From Acinetobacter rongchengensis (GTDB lineage Bacteria; Pseudomonadota; Gammaproteobacteria; Pseudomonadales; Moraxellaceae): DNA of 64,000 nt. This document shows, piece after piece, positions 17,772-26,514 of the stretch. The notes under the pieces are model-generated. The model saw nothing but the letters and a program-made list of their open reading frames with translations, was not told the origin of the DNA and did no database searches. The translations under genes were made by a program, and so were the position numbers. The stretch lies in the NCBI RefSeq assembly GCF_003611475.1, contig NZ_RAXT01000007.1, positions 1 to 64,000 of the forward strand. Reading direction: 5' to 3'. How positions within the stretch are numbered: position 1 is the stretch's first letter; each line of letters opens with the position of its first letter.

Positions 17772-18398
17772 CTAGCCATTTTTCAAAAGTTTTTGTAATG
17801 GTTTGGATAACCAGCTTGGTTTTTTAGCTGAGAACTTCCCTTTAAAACGATTCAAAATGTCATCTAAATCTTTTTCATAGTCGCCTGTAGGTTCTAATAT
17901 ACCTAAGCAATGAATAGTTTTGTGATCATAATCAAAGGAGAAAATCGCAATAGGAATATTGGCTCCCATGGCAATATGGTAAAAACCACTTTTAATTTTA
18001 TCAGCTTTTTTACGCGTTCCCTCAGGTGCAATTGCAATCCAAATTTTGTCTTGTTGTTTGATAATCTCGACAATTTCTTGGGTGAGACCATGAGGAACCG
18101 CTCTGTTCACAGGAATGACCCCTATCCATTCAAACAGACCTTTCAATGGCGTATTAAACAAGCTATCTTTACCAAAAATCGTGATCTTTAGTCCAATCCC
18201 GAGCATCGCCAGAAATGCATATAGCCCATCGAAATTTGAGGTGTGCGGTGCAATAAAGACAACAGTTTTGGGTAAATTGGGGAATTCTCCAACAAAGCGC
18301 CAACCTTGCACTAAATAGAGCCTTTTAAAAAGATTACGACTAATATGACTGCCACGTTGTGGAACGTGCTCAGGCAGTACTGGAAATTTATCTGACAT
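17772..18398 (-). CDS. PlsC-like 1-acylglycerol-3-phosphate / lysophospholipid acyltransferase family protein
   Basis: About 208 residues from the ATG at 18398. An upstream in-frame TTG at 18422 has no better ribosome site and was not chosen. The acyltransferase motif HTSNFD (52-57) supplies the catalytic His and Asp. APEGTRKK is the second, phosphate-binding motif. GVIPVNR lies between them as in other members. There is no clear membrane anchor. The family transfers acyl chains from CoA or ACP to lyso-lipids or other alcohols. The short length and motif spacing resemble the group often annotated simply as glycerol acyltransferase rather than essential PlsC. It sits directly upstream of the patatin lipoprotein gene. 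Confidence 0.8.
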   Translation of the reverse strand: MSDKFPVLPEHVPQRGSHISRNLFKRLYLVQGWRFVGEFPNLPKTVVFIAPHTSNFDGLYAFLAMLGIGLKITIFGKDSLFNTPLKGLFEWIGVIPVNRAVPHGLTQEIVEIIKQQDKIWIAIAPEGTRKKADKIKSGFYHIAMGANIPIAIFSFDYDHKTIHCLGILEPTGDYEKDLDDILNRFKGKFSAKKPSWLSKPLQKLLKNG

Positions 18399-18560
18399 AT
18401 TTTTAGAATGACAAGTTTTCAAGTTTTAATGATATTTGGTGGGTAATCAGTTTTTAAATTTTATCAATTTTAACGTGATCAGCAGACGATGAATATTACA
18501 AAAATTTGTTATTAAAGCAATATAATAGCGCGGCTCTCGCATGATTTTGGATCAAACCGA

Positions 18561-19814
18561 ATGTCTAAAATGTATTTACTGTTGTTCTCATTGTATTGGG
18601 CACAAGGTTTACCCGTTGGTTTCATGACGCATGCTTTACCTGTCATTTTACGTTCTCAAGGCGTTTCATTGGCACATATCGGAGGCTTTGGGTTACTAAT
18701 GGCACCTTGGGCAATCAAAGTGCTTTGGGCGCCTTTTATTGATAAATTTGGGCATACACATTTGGGGCATTATCGTAGCTGGATTTTACCAACACAGTTT
18801 TTGACGATTCTCATCCTGATCATTTTATCTTTTCTACCAATTCAGTCACTCAATCAACCGATATATTTATTTTCTTTTTTTATTGCTTTACTTTGCATGA
18901 ATAGCATTGGTGCGACACAGGATATTGCAACAGATGGTTTAGCTGTAACGATTCTCAAAAGTGAGCAACAACACCTTGGAAATATGTTCCAAGTGATCGG
19001 CTCTCGCTTAGGTTTTATTGTGGGTGGTGGCGCAATTTTATGGGCTATGGATTGGTTAGATTGGCAAAGTACTTTTTTAATTTTAGCCGCAATCGTTGCT
19101 TTAAATACCATTCCGATTTGGCGCTATAAAGAACCTATACATCAAAAAAGCATGGTCATTAATCAAGTTCAAAGCATCGTTCAAACTGAAATCGGCATTG
19201 TTGAAAAATTTAAATCATACTTAGATTATTTCTTTAAAAATGAACAAATGCGAACATGGTTTTGGGTCTTATGTAGCATCAAAATAATCGATGGTTTATC
19301 TGGGCCAATTACTAAACCTTTATTGGTGGACTTGGGTTTAAGCCTTTCACAAATTGGGATTTATATCACCATGTTAGGGGCTTTTGCAGCTTTATGTGGT
19401 GCTGGTTTTGCAGGTTTTTTATTAAAAAAAATAAAGCGTGATCGAGCTTTACTGGTATTTGCTATATTGAAGTTGATGAGTTTATCTGGCTTTGTTTGGT
19501 TAGCTGCGATGCATGAGCAACTGTTACCAGTTCCACCGTGGTTGATTTATGCGATCAATGCCTTAGAAGATCTTTCATCGGCAATGTTATTGGTCATTAT
19601 TTTAACCTTAGTAATGCACTATAGCCGTAGTGAGCATGCTGGAACAGACTTCACTTTTCAAGTATCTATCATGGCGTGTGTGAGTGGAGTGCTTTATAGC
19701 ATAAGTGGTGTGATTGGGGATTATTTAGGGTATTTAAACTTTATGCAGTTAATATTCATGATTGGATTAATGTGTTTAGTGCCTATTTATCGTTGGATGT
19801 ATTATTTTAAATGA
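18561..19814 (+). CDS. MFS carrier of the AmpG / FptX-RhtX type
   Basis: This is a 417-residue protein with about 12 hydrophobic helices. The first helix reads YWAQGLPVGFMTHALPVILRSQG, the second PWAIKVLWAPFIDKFG, and helix 4-5 has ATQDIATDGLAV, the wording shared by AmpG muropeptide permeases and FptX/RhtX siderophore carriers. The GLPVGFMTHALPV start looks nearer FptX/RhtX, but no siderophore genes are near. A TATAAT at 18521-18526 lies 35 bases before the ATG and is a likely -10 box. It is divergent from the acyltransferase gene and ends in a hairpin. Substrate is open: anhydro-muropeptide or ferri-siderophore import are the main options. Confidence 0.72.
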   Translation: MSKMYLLLFSLYWAQGLPVGFMTHALPVILRSQGVSLAHIGGFGLLMAPWAIKVLWAPFIDKFGHTHLGHYRSWILPTQFLTILILIILSFLPIQSLNQPIYLFSFFIALLCMNSIGATQDIATDGLAVTILKSEQQHLGNMFQVIGSRLGFIVGGGAILWAMDWLDWQSTFLILAAIVALNTIPIWRYKEPIHQKSMVINQVQSIVQTEIGIVEKFKSYLDYFFKNEQMRTWFWVLCSIKIIDGLSGPITKPLLVDLGLSLSQIGIYITMLGAFAALCGAGFAGFLLKKIKRDRALLVFAILKLMSLSGFVWLAAMHEQLLPVPPWLIYAINALEDLSSAMLLVIILTLVMHYSRSEHAGTDFTFQVSIMACVSGVLYSISGVIGDYLGYLNFMQLIFMIGLMCLVPIYRWMYYFK

Positions 19815-19850
19815 TAATTATAATCACTATATTATCGTTTTATGTTGAAT

Positions 19851-19880
19851 ACACGATTTAATAGTGTTATTAAATCGTAT
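19851..19880 (+). terminator. Hairpin after the AmpG/FptX-like gene
   Basis: The perfect 10-bp arms ACGATTTAAT and ATTAAATCGT enclose a 6-base loop. A short, T-containing stretch follows, 40 bases past the stop. Confidence 0.55.
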
Positions 19881-20050
19881 ATTTCCTTGGTTGAGTTATT
19901 AGTAATTGAAAATAAATAATTATTTTAAAATGAGATAATACTTTATCATTTCTGGTTTTATGTCTATTTCAGCATTCAATGTATTTTATTTAATGAGAAA
20001 ATAAAGAGAATAATAAAATAAAAATAATGCTTTAAGCTTGAGAGTTATAT

Positions 20051-20067
20051 TTTAAGTTGGATTTAAG
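20051..20067 (+). promoter_or_regulatory. PmrA-box-like direct repeat before pmrC
   Basis: TTTAAG-TTGGA-TTTAAG fits the YTTAAK-N5-YTTAAK site known for PmrA/BasR response regulators. It ends 47 bases before the pmrC ATG, and an AT-rich -10-like stretch (TAAATT at about 20078) follows 10 bases later. This indicates autoregulation of the operon by PmrA. Confidence 0.75.
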
Positions 20068-20114
20068 TTTCATTTTTTAAATTAAGCCCATCTTAGAGAA
20101 CTTCTGTCAAAGTG

Positions 20115-21776
20115 ATGTCTAATTTAATACAACGAATAAAACAACGTGAAATTTCGATTTCTCTAACTACATTTAATTTAATTTTGGCCGTTTGGTTAGG
20201 TGTTTGTCTGAATTTAGGATTTTTAACCAAAGTTCAGTCATTTACACCTTATCAAGGGATCAAGGCACAGCTGTTTATTGTAGCGACAGGTATTGTTTTA
20301 ATCGCTTTATATAACTTATTGCTGAACATCTTAGACTGGAAATGGACAGCAAAATTTTTTGCAGTTATTTTGGTTTTTATCGGCGGTTTTAGTTCATATT
20401 TTGTGAACTCTTTGGGTGCAGTGATTTCGCCTGACCAAATTCAAAATATTGCCCAAACAGATCCTGCTGAAGCCTTTGATTTACTGTCTATTCAATATTT
20501 TGTATGGGCATTTTTCTTTGTTATCCTTCCGATCTTTTTGGTGCTTTGGATCAAAATAAAACCTGAAAAGATCGGCAAAATGTTGATGTTTAAAGGGTTG
20601 AATATCGTCGGCTCTTTTGCTGTTATTGCAAGTTTATTATTTGTATTTTATGTTGATTATGCTGCAATTTTCCGCGAACACCGTGATTTGAAAGGGATGA
20701 TATCACCGCAAAATACGATTGCTTCAACGATTTCCTATTTTCGAAAAAAAGCACCTAAACAAAATCTACCTTTAATTCGTTATGGTGAAGATGCACATTT
20801 GGTTGAAGAGGTTGCTCTCAAACATTTACCTAAATTGATGGTTTTGGTTGTAGGTGAAACCGCACGTGCTGAGAGTTTTTCTCTGAATGGCTATACAAAA
20901 AATACCAATCCAGAATTGTCAAAACAAACCAACCTGATTAATTTCGCTCAAGTGAGTTCGTGTGGTACAGCAACAGCAGTATCTGTTCCATGTATGTTTT
21001 CAGGCATGCCACGTATAAATTATGATGAACAGTTGGCTAGCCATCGTGAAGGTTTACTCGATATTGCACAACGTGCAGGTTATAACGTGACTTGGATTGA
21101 TAATAATTCAGGCTGTAAAGGCGCATGTGATCGTGTTGAAAAATTTGTTATTTCAGACGAGTTAAAGCAAAAATGGTGTAAAGAGGGTGAGTGTGAGGAT
21201 GGAATTCTAGTTGATAGCTTGCAACAGTATCTTCGTCAAATTCCAAAAGGTGATCAACAACCTCGTTTAGTTGTTTTGCATCAAATGGGAAGCCATGGTC
21301 CTGCATACTATAAGCGTGCGCCTGCTGAGTTCCAAAAATTCCAGCCAGTTTGTGCAACCAATGCGATTCAGGGCTGTTCACAAACTGAATTGATCAATAG
21401 TTATGACAATACGATTTTGTATACAGATCATATTTTGAATCAAGTGATTGAAACTTTAAAACAGCAACAAAATTACCGTACTGCGTTTTGGTATTTATCA
21501 GATCATGGTGAGTCTACAGGAGAACATGGTATGTATTTACATGGTGCTCCTTATGCAATTGCACCAAGTCAGCAAACGCATGTTCCAATGGTCATGTGGT
21601 TTTCAGATGCATGGAAATCGATTGCAGCGAAACAAGTGAATTGTTTAACTCAGCAAAAAGGTGCAACATTAAGCCAAGATAATTTATTTCCAAGTTTATT
21701 AAGTTTATTAAATGTAAAAACCCAAGTGATTGATCCAAAAAATGATATGTTGCAACAATGTGCTGCTCGTAGTTGA
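20115..21776 (+). CDS. pmrC: Lipid A phosphoethanolamine transferase PmrC/EptA
   Basis: This inner-membrane enzyme adds phosphoethanolamine to lipid A phosphates, lowering surface charge and polymyxin binding. About 553 residues. Five N-terminal helices fall in about 20-185, and a periplasmic alkaline-phosphatase-fold domain runs from about 238. VVGETARAESF (246-256) gives a metal-binding Glu. SCGTATAVSVPCM gives the Thr nucleophile, Thr285 by this start, as in E. coli EptA. DHGESTGEHGMYLHG supplies further zinc ligands. Several Cys pairs suggest disulfides. GTG at 20112 is directly adjacent; the ATG at 20115 is preferred. It heads pmrC-pmrA-pmrB and carries a PmrA box. It overlaps the called open frame of pmrA but not its likely start. 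Confidence 0.93.
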   Translation: MSNLIQRIKQREISISLTTFNLILAVWLGVCLNLGFLTKVQSFTPYQGIKAQLFIVATGIVLIALYNLLLNILDWKWTAKFFAVILVFIGGFSSYFVNSLGAVISPDQIQNIAQTDPAEAFDLLSIQYFVWAFFFVILPIFLVLWIKIKPEKIGKMLMFKGLNIVGSFAVIASLLFVFYVDYAAIFREHRDLKGMISPQNTIASTISYFRKKAPKQNLPLIRYGEDAHLVEEVALKHLPKLMVLVVGETARAESFSLNGYTKNTNPELSKQTNLINFAQVSSCGTATAVSVPCMFSGMPRINYDEQLASHREGLLDIAQRAGYNVTWIDNNSGCKGACDRVEKFVISDELKQKWCKEGECEDGILVDSLQQYLRQIPKGDQQPRLVVLHQMGSHGPAYYKRAPAEFQKFQPVCATNAIQGCSQTELINSYDNTILYTDHILNQVIETLKQQQNYRTAFWYLSDHGESTGEHGMYLHGAPYAIAPSQQTHVPMVMWFSDAWKSIAAKQVNCLTQQKGATLSQDNLFPSLLSLLNVKTQVIDPKNDMLQQCAARS

Positions 21777-21793
21777 TTGAAAGGATATTGCCC

Positions 21794-22486
21794 GTGATTA
21801 AAATCTTGATGATTGAAGATGATTTTATGATTGCCGAATCATCGCAAACGCTGTTGAAGTTTCATGGTTATGATGTTGAATGGGTAAACAATGGTTTAGA
21901 TGGGTTAAAACTACTCAGCCAACAATCCTTTGATTTGGTTTTATTGGATCTCGGTTTGCCGATGATGGATGGTATGCAAGTTTTAAAGCAAATTCGACAG
22001 CGTTCAGGTTTGCCTGTTTTAATCATTTCAGCACGAGACCAGTTGCAAAACCGTGTGGATGGTTTAAACCAAGGTGCAGATGATTACCTCATTAAACCTT
22101 ATGAGTTCGATGAGTTAGTCGCACGTATTCAGGCCTTGTTAAGACGTAGTGGTAGTTTAAATTCACAAATCACCTCTCAAGAATCTGCAATTCTAAAAAA
22201 TGGTGAGGTGACTTTAGATGTAGAACAGCATATTGCGACTTTAAAAGGCAATACCGTTGAGTTGTCTAATCGTGAATGGGCAATATTGATTCCTTTAATG
22301 ACACATCCGAATAAGATATTTTCTAAATCAAATTTAGAAGATAAATTGTATGCATTTGATAGTGAAATCAACAGTAATACCATTGAAGTCTATGTGCATC
22401 ATATTCGTTCAAAACTGGGTAAAGATATTATCCGTACAATACGTGGTTTAGGTTATCGCTTAGGGCAAGCACAGAAAGCAGAATAA
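21794..22486 (+). CDS. pmrA: Response regulator PmrA
   Basis: This 230-residue OmpR-type regulator activates lipid A modification genes. The receiver domain (1-118) has the acidic pocket EDD (8-10), phospho-acceptor Asp52 in LLDLGLP and Lys101 in LIKPYEF. The winged-helix domain (about 135-228) ends IRTIRGLGYRLGQ. The frame is open back to a TTG at 21773, but GTG at 21794 has an AAGGA site 8 bases upstream and gives the length of A. baumannii PmrA. Pro102, a site of colistin-resistance changes in A. baumannii, is unchanged. It starts 17 bases after pmrC and is followed 1 base later by pmrB. Confidence 0.95.
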   Translation: MIKILMIEDDFMIAESSQTLLKFHGYDVEWVNNGLDGLKLLSQQSFDLVLLDLGLPMMDGMQVLKQIRQRSGLPVLIISARDQLQNRVDGLNQGADDYLIKPYEFDELVARIQALLRRSGSLNSQITSQESAILKNGEVTLDVEQHIATLKGNTVELSNREWAILIPLMTHPNKIFSKSNLEDKLYAFDSEINSNTIEVYVHHIRSKLGKDIIRTIRGLGYRLGQAQKAE

Positions 22487-22487
22487 T

Positions 22488-23825
22488 ATGGCAACGCAAT
22501 ATTCATTAAAAAAGCGTTTAATTCGTTACACCTCCATTTTCAGTGTTCTACTGGGCTGTGTATTGGTATTTTCTGCATATAAAATTTCACTGGAAGAAAT
22601 TGATGAAATTCTCGATGCGCAAATGGTGTATTTGGCTGAGCGTGTTGCCCTAAATCCGCAGCCGATACAAAGTGAATTTGATATACATAAGCGTTACCAC
22701 GAAGAAGATTTGTTTATTGATATTTGGTCGTATTCAGATGCAAATCGTATTCAAGAATTACATCCACATCATTTATTGGTTGGTCCCAAAAAGAAAGCTG
22801 GTTTCTACCAACAAGAATCGCCAAGTGGAACATGGATTACTTATGTTGTTCCAACACAAGATTACCAAATTCAAATTAGCCAACAAGAAAAGGTTAGACA
22901 ACACTTAGCACTTGAACTTGCTGGGAGCATGTTTATCCCGTATTTGTTGATTATTCCTTTTGCTTTATTAGGACTGATTTATATTATTGGAAGGAGTTTG
23001 AAGCCACTGGATGATTTTAAATGTGAATTGGCAAAACGTGATCCAAACTCACTAAAAGCCATTCAAAATGGAAATTATCCTGAAGAGCTTATTCCAACCA
23101 TTGATGAAATGAATCATTTATTTGAACGTATTTCACTCGCACAGCAAGAACAGCGGCAATTTGTGGCTGATGCTGCACATGAGTTACGAACACCGATTAC
23201 TGCATTGAATTTACAAACTAAAATTTTGATGAGTCAGTTCCCTGAAGAAGAAAATTTACAGAACCTGAGTAAAGGTTTGGCTCGAATGCAGCATTTGGTC
23301 ACGCAACTTTTAGCTTTGGCGAAACAAGATTCAACACTAAAACATGAAGTACAAGTGACACAATTTAAACTGAATGATGTTGCACTGAATTGTGTTGAGC
23401 AACTTGTGAATTTGGCCATGGAAAAAGAGATTGATCTCGGCTTTATTCGTAATGATGACGTTATTTTAAAAAGTGTAGAGCATAGTCTTCATTCTATTAT
23501 TTTTAATTTAATTGATAATGCGATTAAATACACGCCTGTTTCAGGCATGATCAATATTTCAGTTTTCTCAGATATCCATGATTTTGCATATATTTTAATT
23601 GAAGATAGTGGATTGGGGATTGACCCTGAAATGTACGATAAGGTATTAAAACGCTTTTATCGTGTGCATCACCATTTAGAAGTAGGCAGTGGTTTAGGTC
23701 TATCTATTGTGGATAAAGCGATTCAACATTTAGGTGGTACACTAACGTTGTCACGGAGTGAGGAATTGGGTGGCTTGAGCGTATTGGTGAAAATCCCGAT
23801 GCAATTAACGATGAAATCTGAATAA
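22488..23825 (+). CDS. pmrB: Sensor histidine kinase PmrB
   Basis: This 445-residue inner-membrane kinase is the partner of PmrA. Helix 1 is at about 11-31 and helix 2 at about 146-168, with a periplasmic loop of about 115 residues between them. It contains HEEDLFIDIW and acidic residues that may sense metals or pH. The phospho-acceptor His231 lies in DAAHELRTPITAL. Asn of FNLIDNAIKYTP and the glycine motifs EDSGLGID and GSGLGLSIV form the ATP site. Pro236 aligns with Pro233 of A. baumannii PmrB, a frequent colistin-resistance site, and is wild type here. The ATG at 22488 follows the pmrA stop directly. The gene converges with the PAP2 gene. Confidence 0.95.
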   Translation: MATQYSLKKRLIRYTSIFSVLLGCVLVFSAYKISLEEIDEILDAQMVYLAERVALNPQPIQSEFDIHKRYHEEDLFIDIWSYSDANRIQELHPHHLLVGPKKKAGFYQQESPSGTWITYVVPTQDYQIQISQQEKVRQHLALELAGSMFIPYLLIIPFALLGLIYIIGRSLKPLDDFKCELAKRDPNSLKAIQNGNYPEELIPTIDEMNHLFERISLAQQEQRQFVADAAHELRTPITALNLQTKILMSQFPEEENLQNLSKGLARMQHLVTQLLALAKQDSTLKHEVQVTQFKLNDVALNCVEQLVNLAMEKEIDLGFIRNDDVILKSVEHSLHSIIFNLIDNAIKYTPVSGMINISVFSDIHDFAYILIEDSGLGIDPEMYDKVLKRFYRVHHHLEVGSGLGLSIVDKAIQHLGGTLTLSRSEELGGLSVLVKIPMQLTMKSE

Positions 23826-23839
23826 TACTCAGATTTCAT
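23811..23839. terminator. Hairpin at the end of pmrB
   Basis: The 11-bp arms ATGAAATCTGA and TCAGATTTCAT enclose a 7-base loop containing the pmrB stop codon. There is no T-run. It may act for both convergent transcripts or only stabilise the 3' end. Confidence 0.45.
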
Positions 23840-23871
23840 TCACCGTCTTAAACTTGAGAATATTGCAAAAG

Positions 23872-24546
23872 TTATGTTGTCAGTTTCTTATAGAAGATAC
23901 GATACAAGATCAAATTAAATGCAAAAATGACCCAACCTGTCCATAAGTTATGGCTGAGGAAATGTGCACCACGCATCATTTGTCCCCAACCCATTGTAAA
24001 GCCAAGAACGAGACCGATAAATAAGAAAAAATAGGCAATTTTAATGTTTGATTTTCTAAACACAAAAAAGCCTGAGAGTAGTGAGAAACCCGTGCTGGCA
24101 TGACCACCAGGAAAACAATGTCCATTGCGTGCAGAAAAATTCCAAATATAGCCTGCAACTGTTTGTTCGGTCATCGACCAAGGGCAGGCATGTGCTGAAT
24201 GTGCTTTGAGTAAACCCACCACGGCTGTAGATAATATACTGACCCAAAACAGATAGCCCAATTGCCAACGATAAGCCTTTAATTTCTCAGATTTAAATGA
24301 AGTAATCCAAGTGATGAGTACACAAACATAAAAAGCAATCACAATGTGTTTTAATATTTTGTGATTAATTTCAACTAGATACCAGTTGTTTTTGAGTGGG
24401 AAATGCCCAGTTGAATCTATCCAAGGTTGGATAAAATACATATCGATGGCACCACCAACGGGGAAAACCCACCATAAGATTAAGAATAAAACCCCTAACA
24501 ATAAACTGTTTTTTATAAAGAATTTATTTGATTCGGAATTTTGCAT
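23872..24546 (-). CDS. PAP2-family membrane phosphatase, possible lipid A or undecaprenyl lipid phosphatase
   Basis: This is a 224-residue protein with about six membrane helices and a PAP2 active site. The site has a basic entry near VGLLKAHSAHACPW, FPGGHASTGF as the PSGH-like motif, and MRGAHFLSHNLWTGW as the Arg and His motif. Family members remove or transfer phosphate on lipid substrates facing the periplasm. The gene converges with pmrCAB. A PmrA-like double half-site, ATTAAG-N5-TTTAAG on its strand, ends 53 bases before the ATG, close to the 47-base spacing at pmrC. Joint control with lipid A modification is therefore likely. Its actual substrate (lipid A 1-phosphate, undecaprenyl or phosphatidylglycerol phosphate) is unknown. 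Confidence 0.82.
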   Translation of the reverse strand: MQNSESNKFFIKNSLLLGVLFLILWWVFPVGGAIDMYFIQPWIDSTGHFPLKNNWYLVEINHKILKHIVIAFYVCVLITWITSFKSEKLKAYRWQLGYLFWVSILSTAVVGLLKAHSAHACPWSMTEQTVAGYIWNFSARNGHCFPGGHASTGFSLLSGFFVFRKSNIKIAYFFLFIGLVLGFTMGWGQMMRGAHFLSHNLWTGWVIFAFNLILYRIFYKKLTT

Positions 24547-24599
24547 AAATCTGCCACAGAATTGATTGTTTTGAATGCTCTGTATTAAAAATAATTAAA

Positions 24600-24616
24600 C
24601 TTAAAACGCACTTAAT
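24600..24616 (-). promoter_or_regulatory. PmrA-box-like repeat before the PAP2 gene
   Basis: On the minus strand it reads ATTAAG-TGCGT-TTTAAG, on the plus strand CTTAAA-ACGCA-CTTAAT. Spacing to the start codon is 53 bases, and TAATAC follows about 11 bases after the box as a possible -10 element. Binding is predicted, not shown. Confidence 0.5.
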
Positions 24617-24670
24617 TTAATCATATAGAAATCAATTAAGTGTGAATCATTAATCGCTTAGATTGTTTTT

Positions 24671-24697
24671 GAAAAAAAGCGGTTCTTTCAAACCGCT
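24671..24697 (-). terminator. Terminator of the ammonium transporter gene
   Basis: On the minus strand the arms AGCGGTT and AACCGCT are followed by a run of T. It lies about 30 bases past the amt stop codon. Confidence 0.85.
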
Positions 24698-24728
24698 ATA
24701 CAATTGTCAAAATTTCGGACTTTTAAAA

Positions 24729-25916
24729 TCAAAACATAGCATCTTCTGAGTTGGCAGAGATTTTATGAATCGATAAGTCAGCACCACGAAACTCATCTTC
24801 TTGAGATAAGCGAATCCCCATTGTCATTTTAAGTACACCATAAACAACAGCGCCACCTACTAGAGCAATAACAATAGCCAGTAATGTACCAATGATTTGC
24901 GACATCAGTGAGACGCCACCTAAACCACCTAACCATTGTTGACCAAAAACACCAACTGCAATTCCACCAAATGCACCACAAACACCGTGTAGTGGCCAAA
25001 CACCTAATACATCATCTATTTTCAATTTATTCTGGGTATACGTAAACAATTTCACAAAGAAGAAACCTGCACAGATCCCAATAAATAATGCACCAATTGG
25101 ATGAACAATGTCTGAGCCAGCACAGATTGCAACCAAACCTGCTAGTGGACCATTGTGTAAGAATCCTGGATCTTCTTTACCAAAAAAGTTTGCAGAAAGT
25201 GTACCACCAACCATTGCCATAAGTGAGTTTATGGCCACTAGACCTGAAATAGCATCTAAGCGTTGCGCACTCATCACGTTAAAGCCAAACCAACCTACAA
25301 TTAAGATCCATGAGCCAAGTGCTAAAAATGGAATGGAAGAAGGAGGGTGGGCACTGACACGCCCATCTTTTTTATAACGACCATGTCGTGCACCCAGTAA
25401 TAGCACGGCAACTAAAGCGATCCAGCCCCCCATTGCATGTACCACAACTGAGCCTGCAAAGTCATGAAAACTTGCACCAAAAGTCATTTCTAGCCATTTT
25501 TGTAAGCCAAAATTCCCATTCCATACCATCCCTTCAAAGAAAGGATAAACCAAAGCAACGAGAAATAATGTTGCAAGCGCTTGGGAACGCATTTTGGCTC
25601 TTTCAGCAATACCACCTGAAATGATGGCCGGTATTGCAGCAGCAAAAGTCAGCAAGAAGAAACAGCGCATCAGGTTATAACCATGTTCTGCGGACAAGGT
25701 TGTTGCTGTATGGAAAAAATGCTGTCCATAAGCGATGTAGTAACCTACAAAAAAATAAGCAATTGCAGAAATAGAAAAATCGGTGATGATTTTACTCAAT
25801 GCATTGACTTGGTTTTTATGACGAACTGTGCCTAATTCTAAAAAGGCAAAACCTGCATGCATTGCTAATACAAGTACTGCGCCCAGTAGTAGAAAGAGAA
25901 GATCTGTATTTTGCAT
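24729..25916 (-). CDS. amtB: Ammonium transporter (Amt family)
   Basis: This 395-residue trimer-forming channel protein carries NH3/NH4+ across the inner membrane. Eleven helices are expected from the hydrophobic pattern. Seen are MHAGFAFLELGTVRHKN in the first helix, SGGIAERAKMRSQ, the pore His segment FHDFAGSVVVHAMGGW (about 153-168) with the first conserved His, and VWPLHGVCGAFGGIAVGVFG with the second. It has no obvious cleaved signal. Unlike the usual glnK-amtB pairs, no PII gene lies next to it. A partly conserved NtrC-like site is about 160 bases upstream, suggesting nitrogen control. The 5' leader would be over 100 bases if transcription begins there. Confidence 0.92.
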   Translation of the reverse strand: MQNTDLLFLLLGAVLVLAMHAGFAFLELGTVRHKNQVNALSKIITDFSISAIAYFFVGYYIAYGQHFFHTATTLSAEHGYNLMRCFFLLTFAAAIPAIISGGIAERAKMRSQALATLFLVALVYPFFEGMVWNGNFGLQKWLEMTFGASFHDFAGSVVVHAMGGWIALVAVLLLGARHGRYKKDGRVSAHPPSSIPFLALGSWILIVGWFGFNVMSAQRLDAISGLVAINSLMAMVGGTLSANFFGKEDPGFLHNGPLAGLVAICAGSDIVHPIGALFIGICAGFFFVKLFTYTQNKLKIDDVLGVWPLHGVCGAFGGIAVGVFGQQWLGGLGGVSLMSQIIGTLLAIVIALVGGAVVYGVLKMTMGIRLSQEDEFRGADLSIHKISANSEDAMF

Positions 25917-26514
25917 AATCTGGTTCTATTTTGGTGCTATTAATCACAATTAAGCCAGTATAGCGATACAATTGCGCAGTAAAAGAGGTGAAGCGTTTGG
26001 AAAAATTGATTAAACAATTCAAAATATTATCAAGACTCGATATAAGGCAAAATAGTGCACTAATATGGATTTTTTGCACCTTGTTGATGCACTTTAAATT
26101 AACTGGTCTTTTATAACTAATTGATATTTAATATTAAAATAATTTTTAATAATTGTACATTTGGCTGATTCATATATTTATTGAATATCTACTACAGAAT
26201 AAGCTTGAAAATATTTTTGTAATTTTTTCAATTTGCGGAAAAATTTTTTAGATAAACTACCAATTAAAAGGCATTTTTAATTATAAATGATCAATAAAGT
26301 AGCATTTTGGATCCTTTTTAATATGTATTACTTCAAAATAATGCAGGATGAACTTACTTTTGATAAAAAATATAATGTAGAAAAAATAATGCACTCAAAT
26401 TTATCTTTTCCTTTTAATATCGCTACGACTTAAACAGTTGCTTATTTGCACATGGTTTCACCATATCAGTCATAGTAGTATGGCGATGGTATTTCTTTAT
26501 ATTTTTGATTGATT
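25917..26514. other. Divergent intergenic region between amt and the J-domain gene
   Basis: About 600 AT-rich bases without a gene. It holds the NtrC-like palindrome at 26075-26091, and next to it GTGCAC (26055-26060) and a minus-strand TTGC (26047-26050) that resemble a sigma-54 promoter with one base too few between the elements. The rest shows nothing I can name. Confidence 0.5.
26075..26091 (-). promoter_or_regulatory. NtrC-like binding site upstream of amt
   Basis: TGCACC-TTGTT-GATGCA differs by one base from the TGCACC-N5-GGTGCA consensus of NtrC. It lies about 160 bases upstream of the amt start codon and next to a sigma-54-like element. Nitrogen limitation control is inferred. Confidence 0.5.

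Noticed and set aside
18399..18422. TTG start for the PlsC-like protein
   Set aside because: No ribosome site before the TTG; the ATG at 18398 gives a family-like start.
21773..21793. TTG start for pmrA overlapping the pmrC stop
   Set aside because: The GTG at 21794 has an AAGGA site at proper distance and gives the known PmrA length and Asp52 numbering.
23872..24546. Naming the PAP2 gene lpxE or lpxT
   Set aside because: Only the general PAP2 motifs are visible. The substrate cannot be decided from sequence alone.
26047..26060. Perfect sigma-54 promoter for amt
   Set aside because: GTGCAC and TTGC are present on the minus strand, but the spacing is one base short and the GG of the -24 box is lost. 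Kept only as a remark in the intergenic entry.
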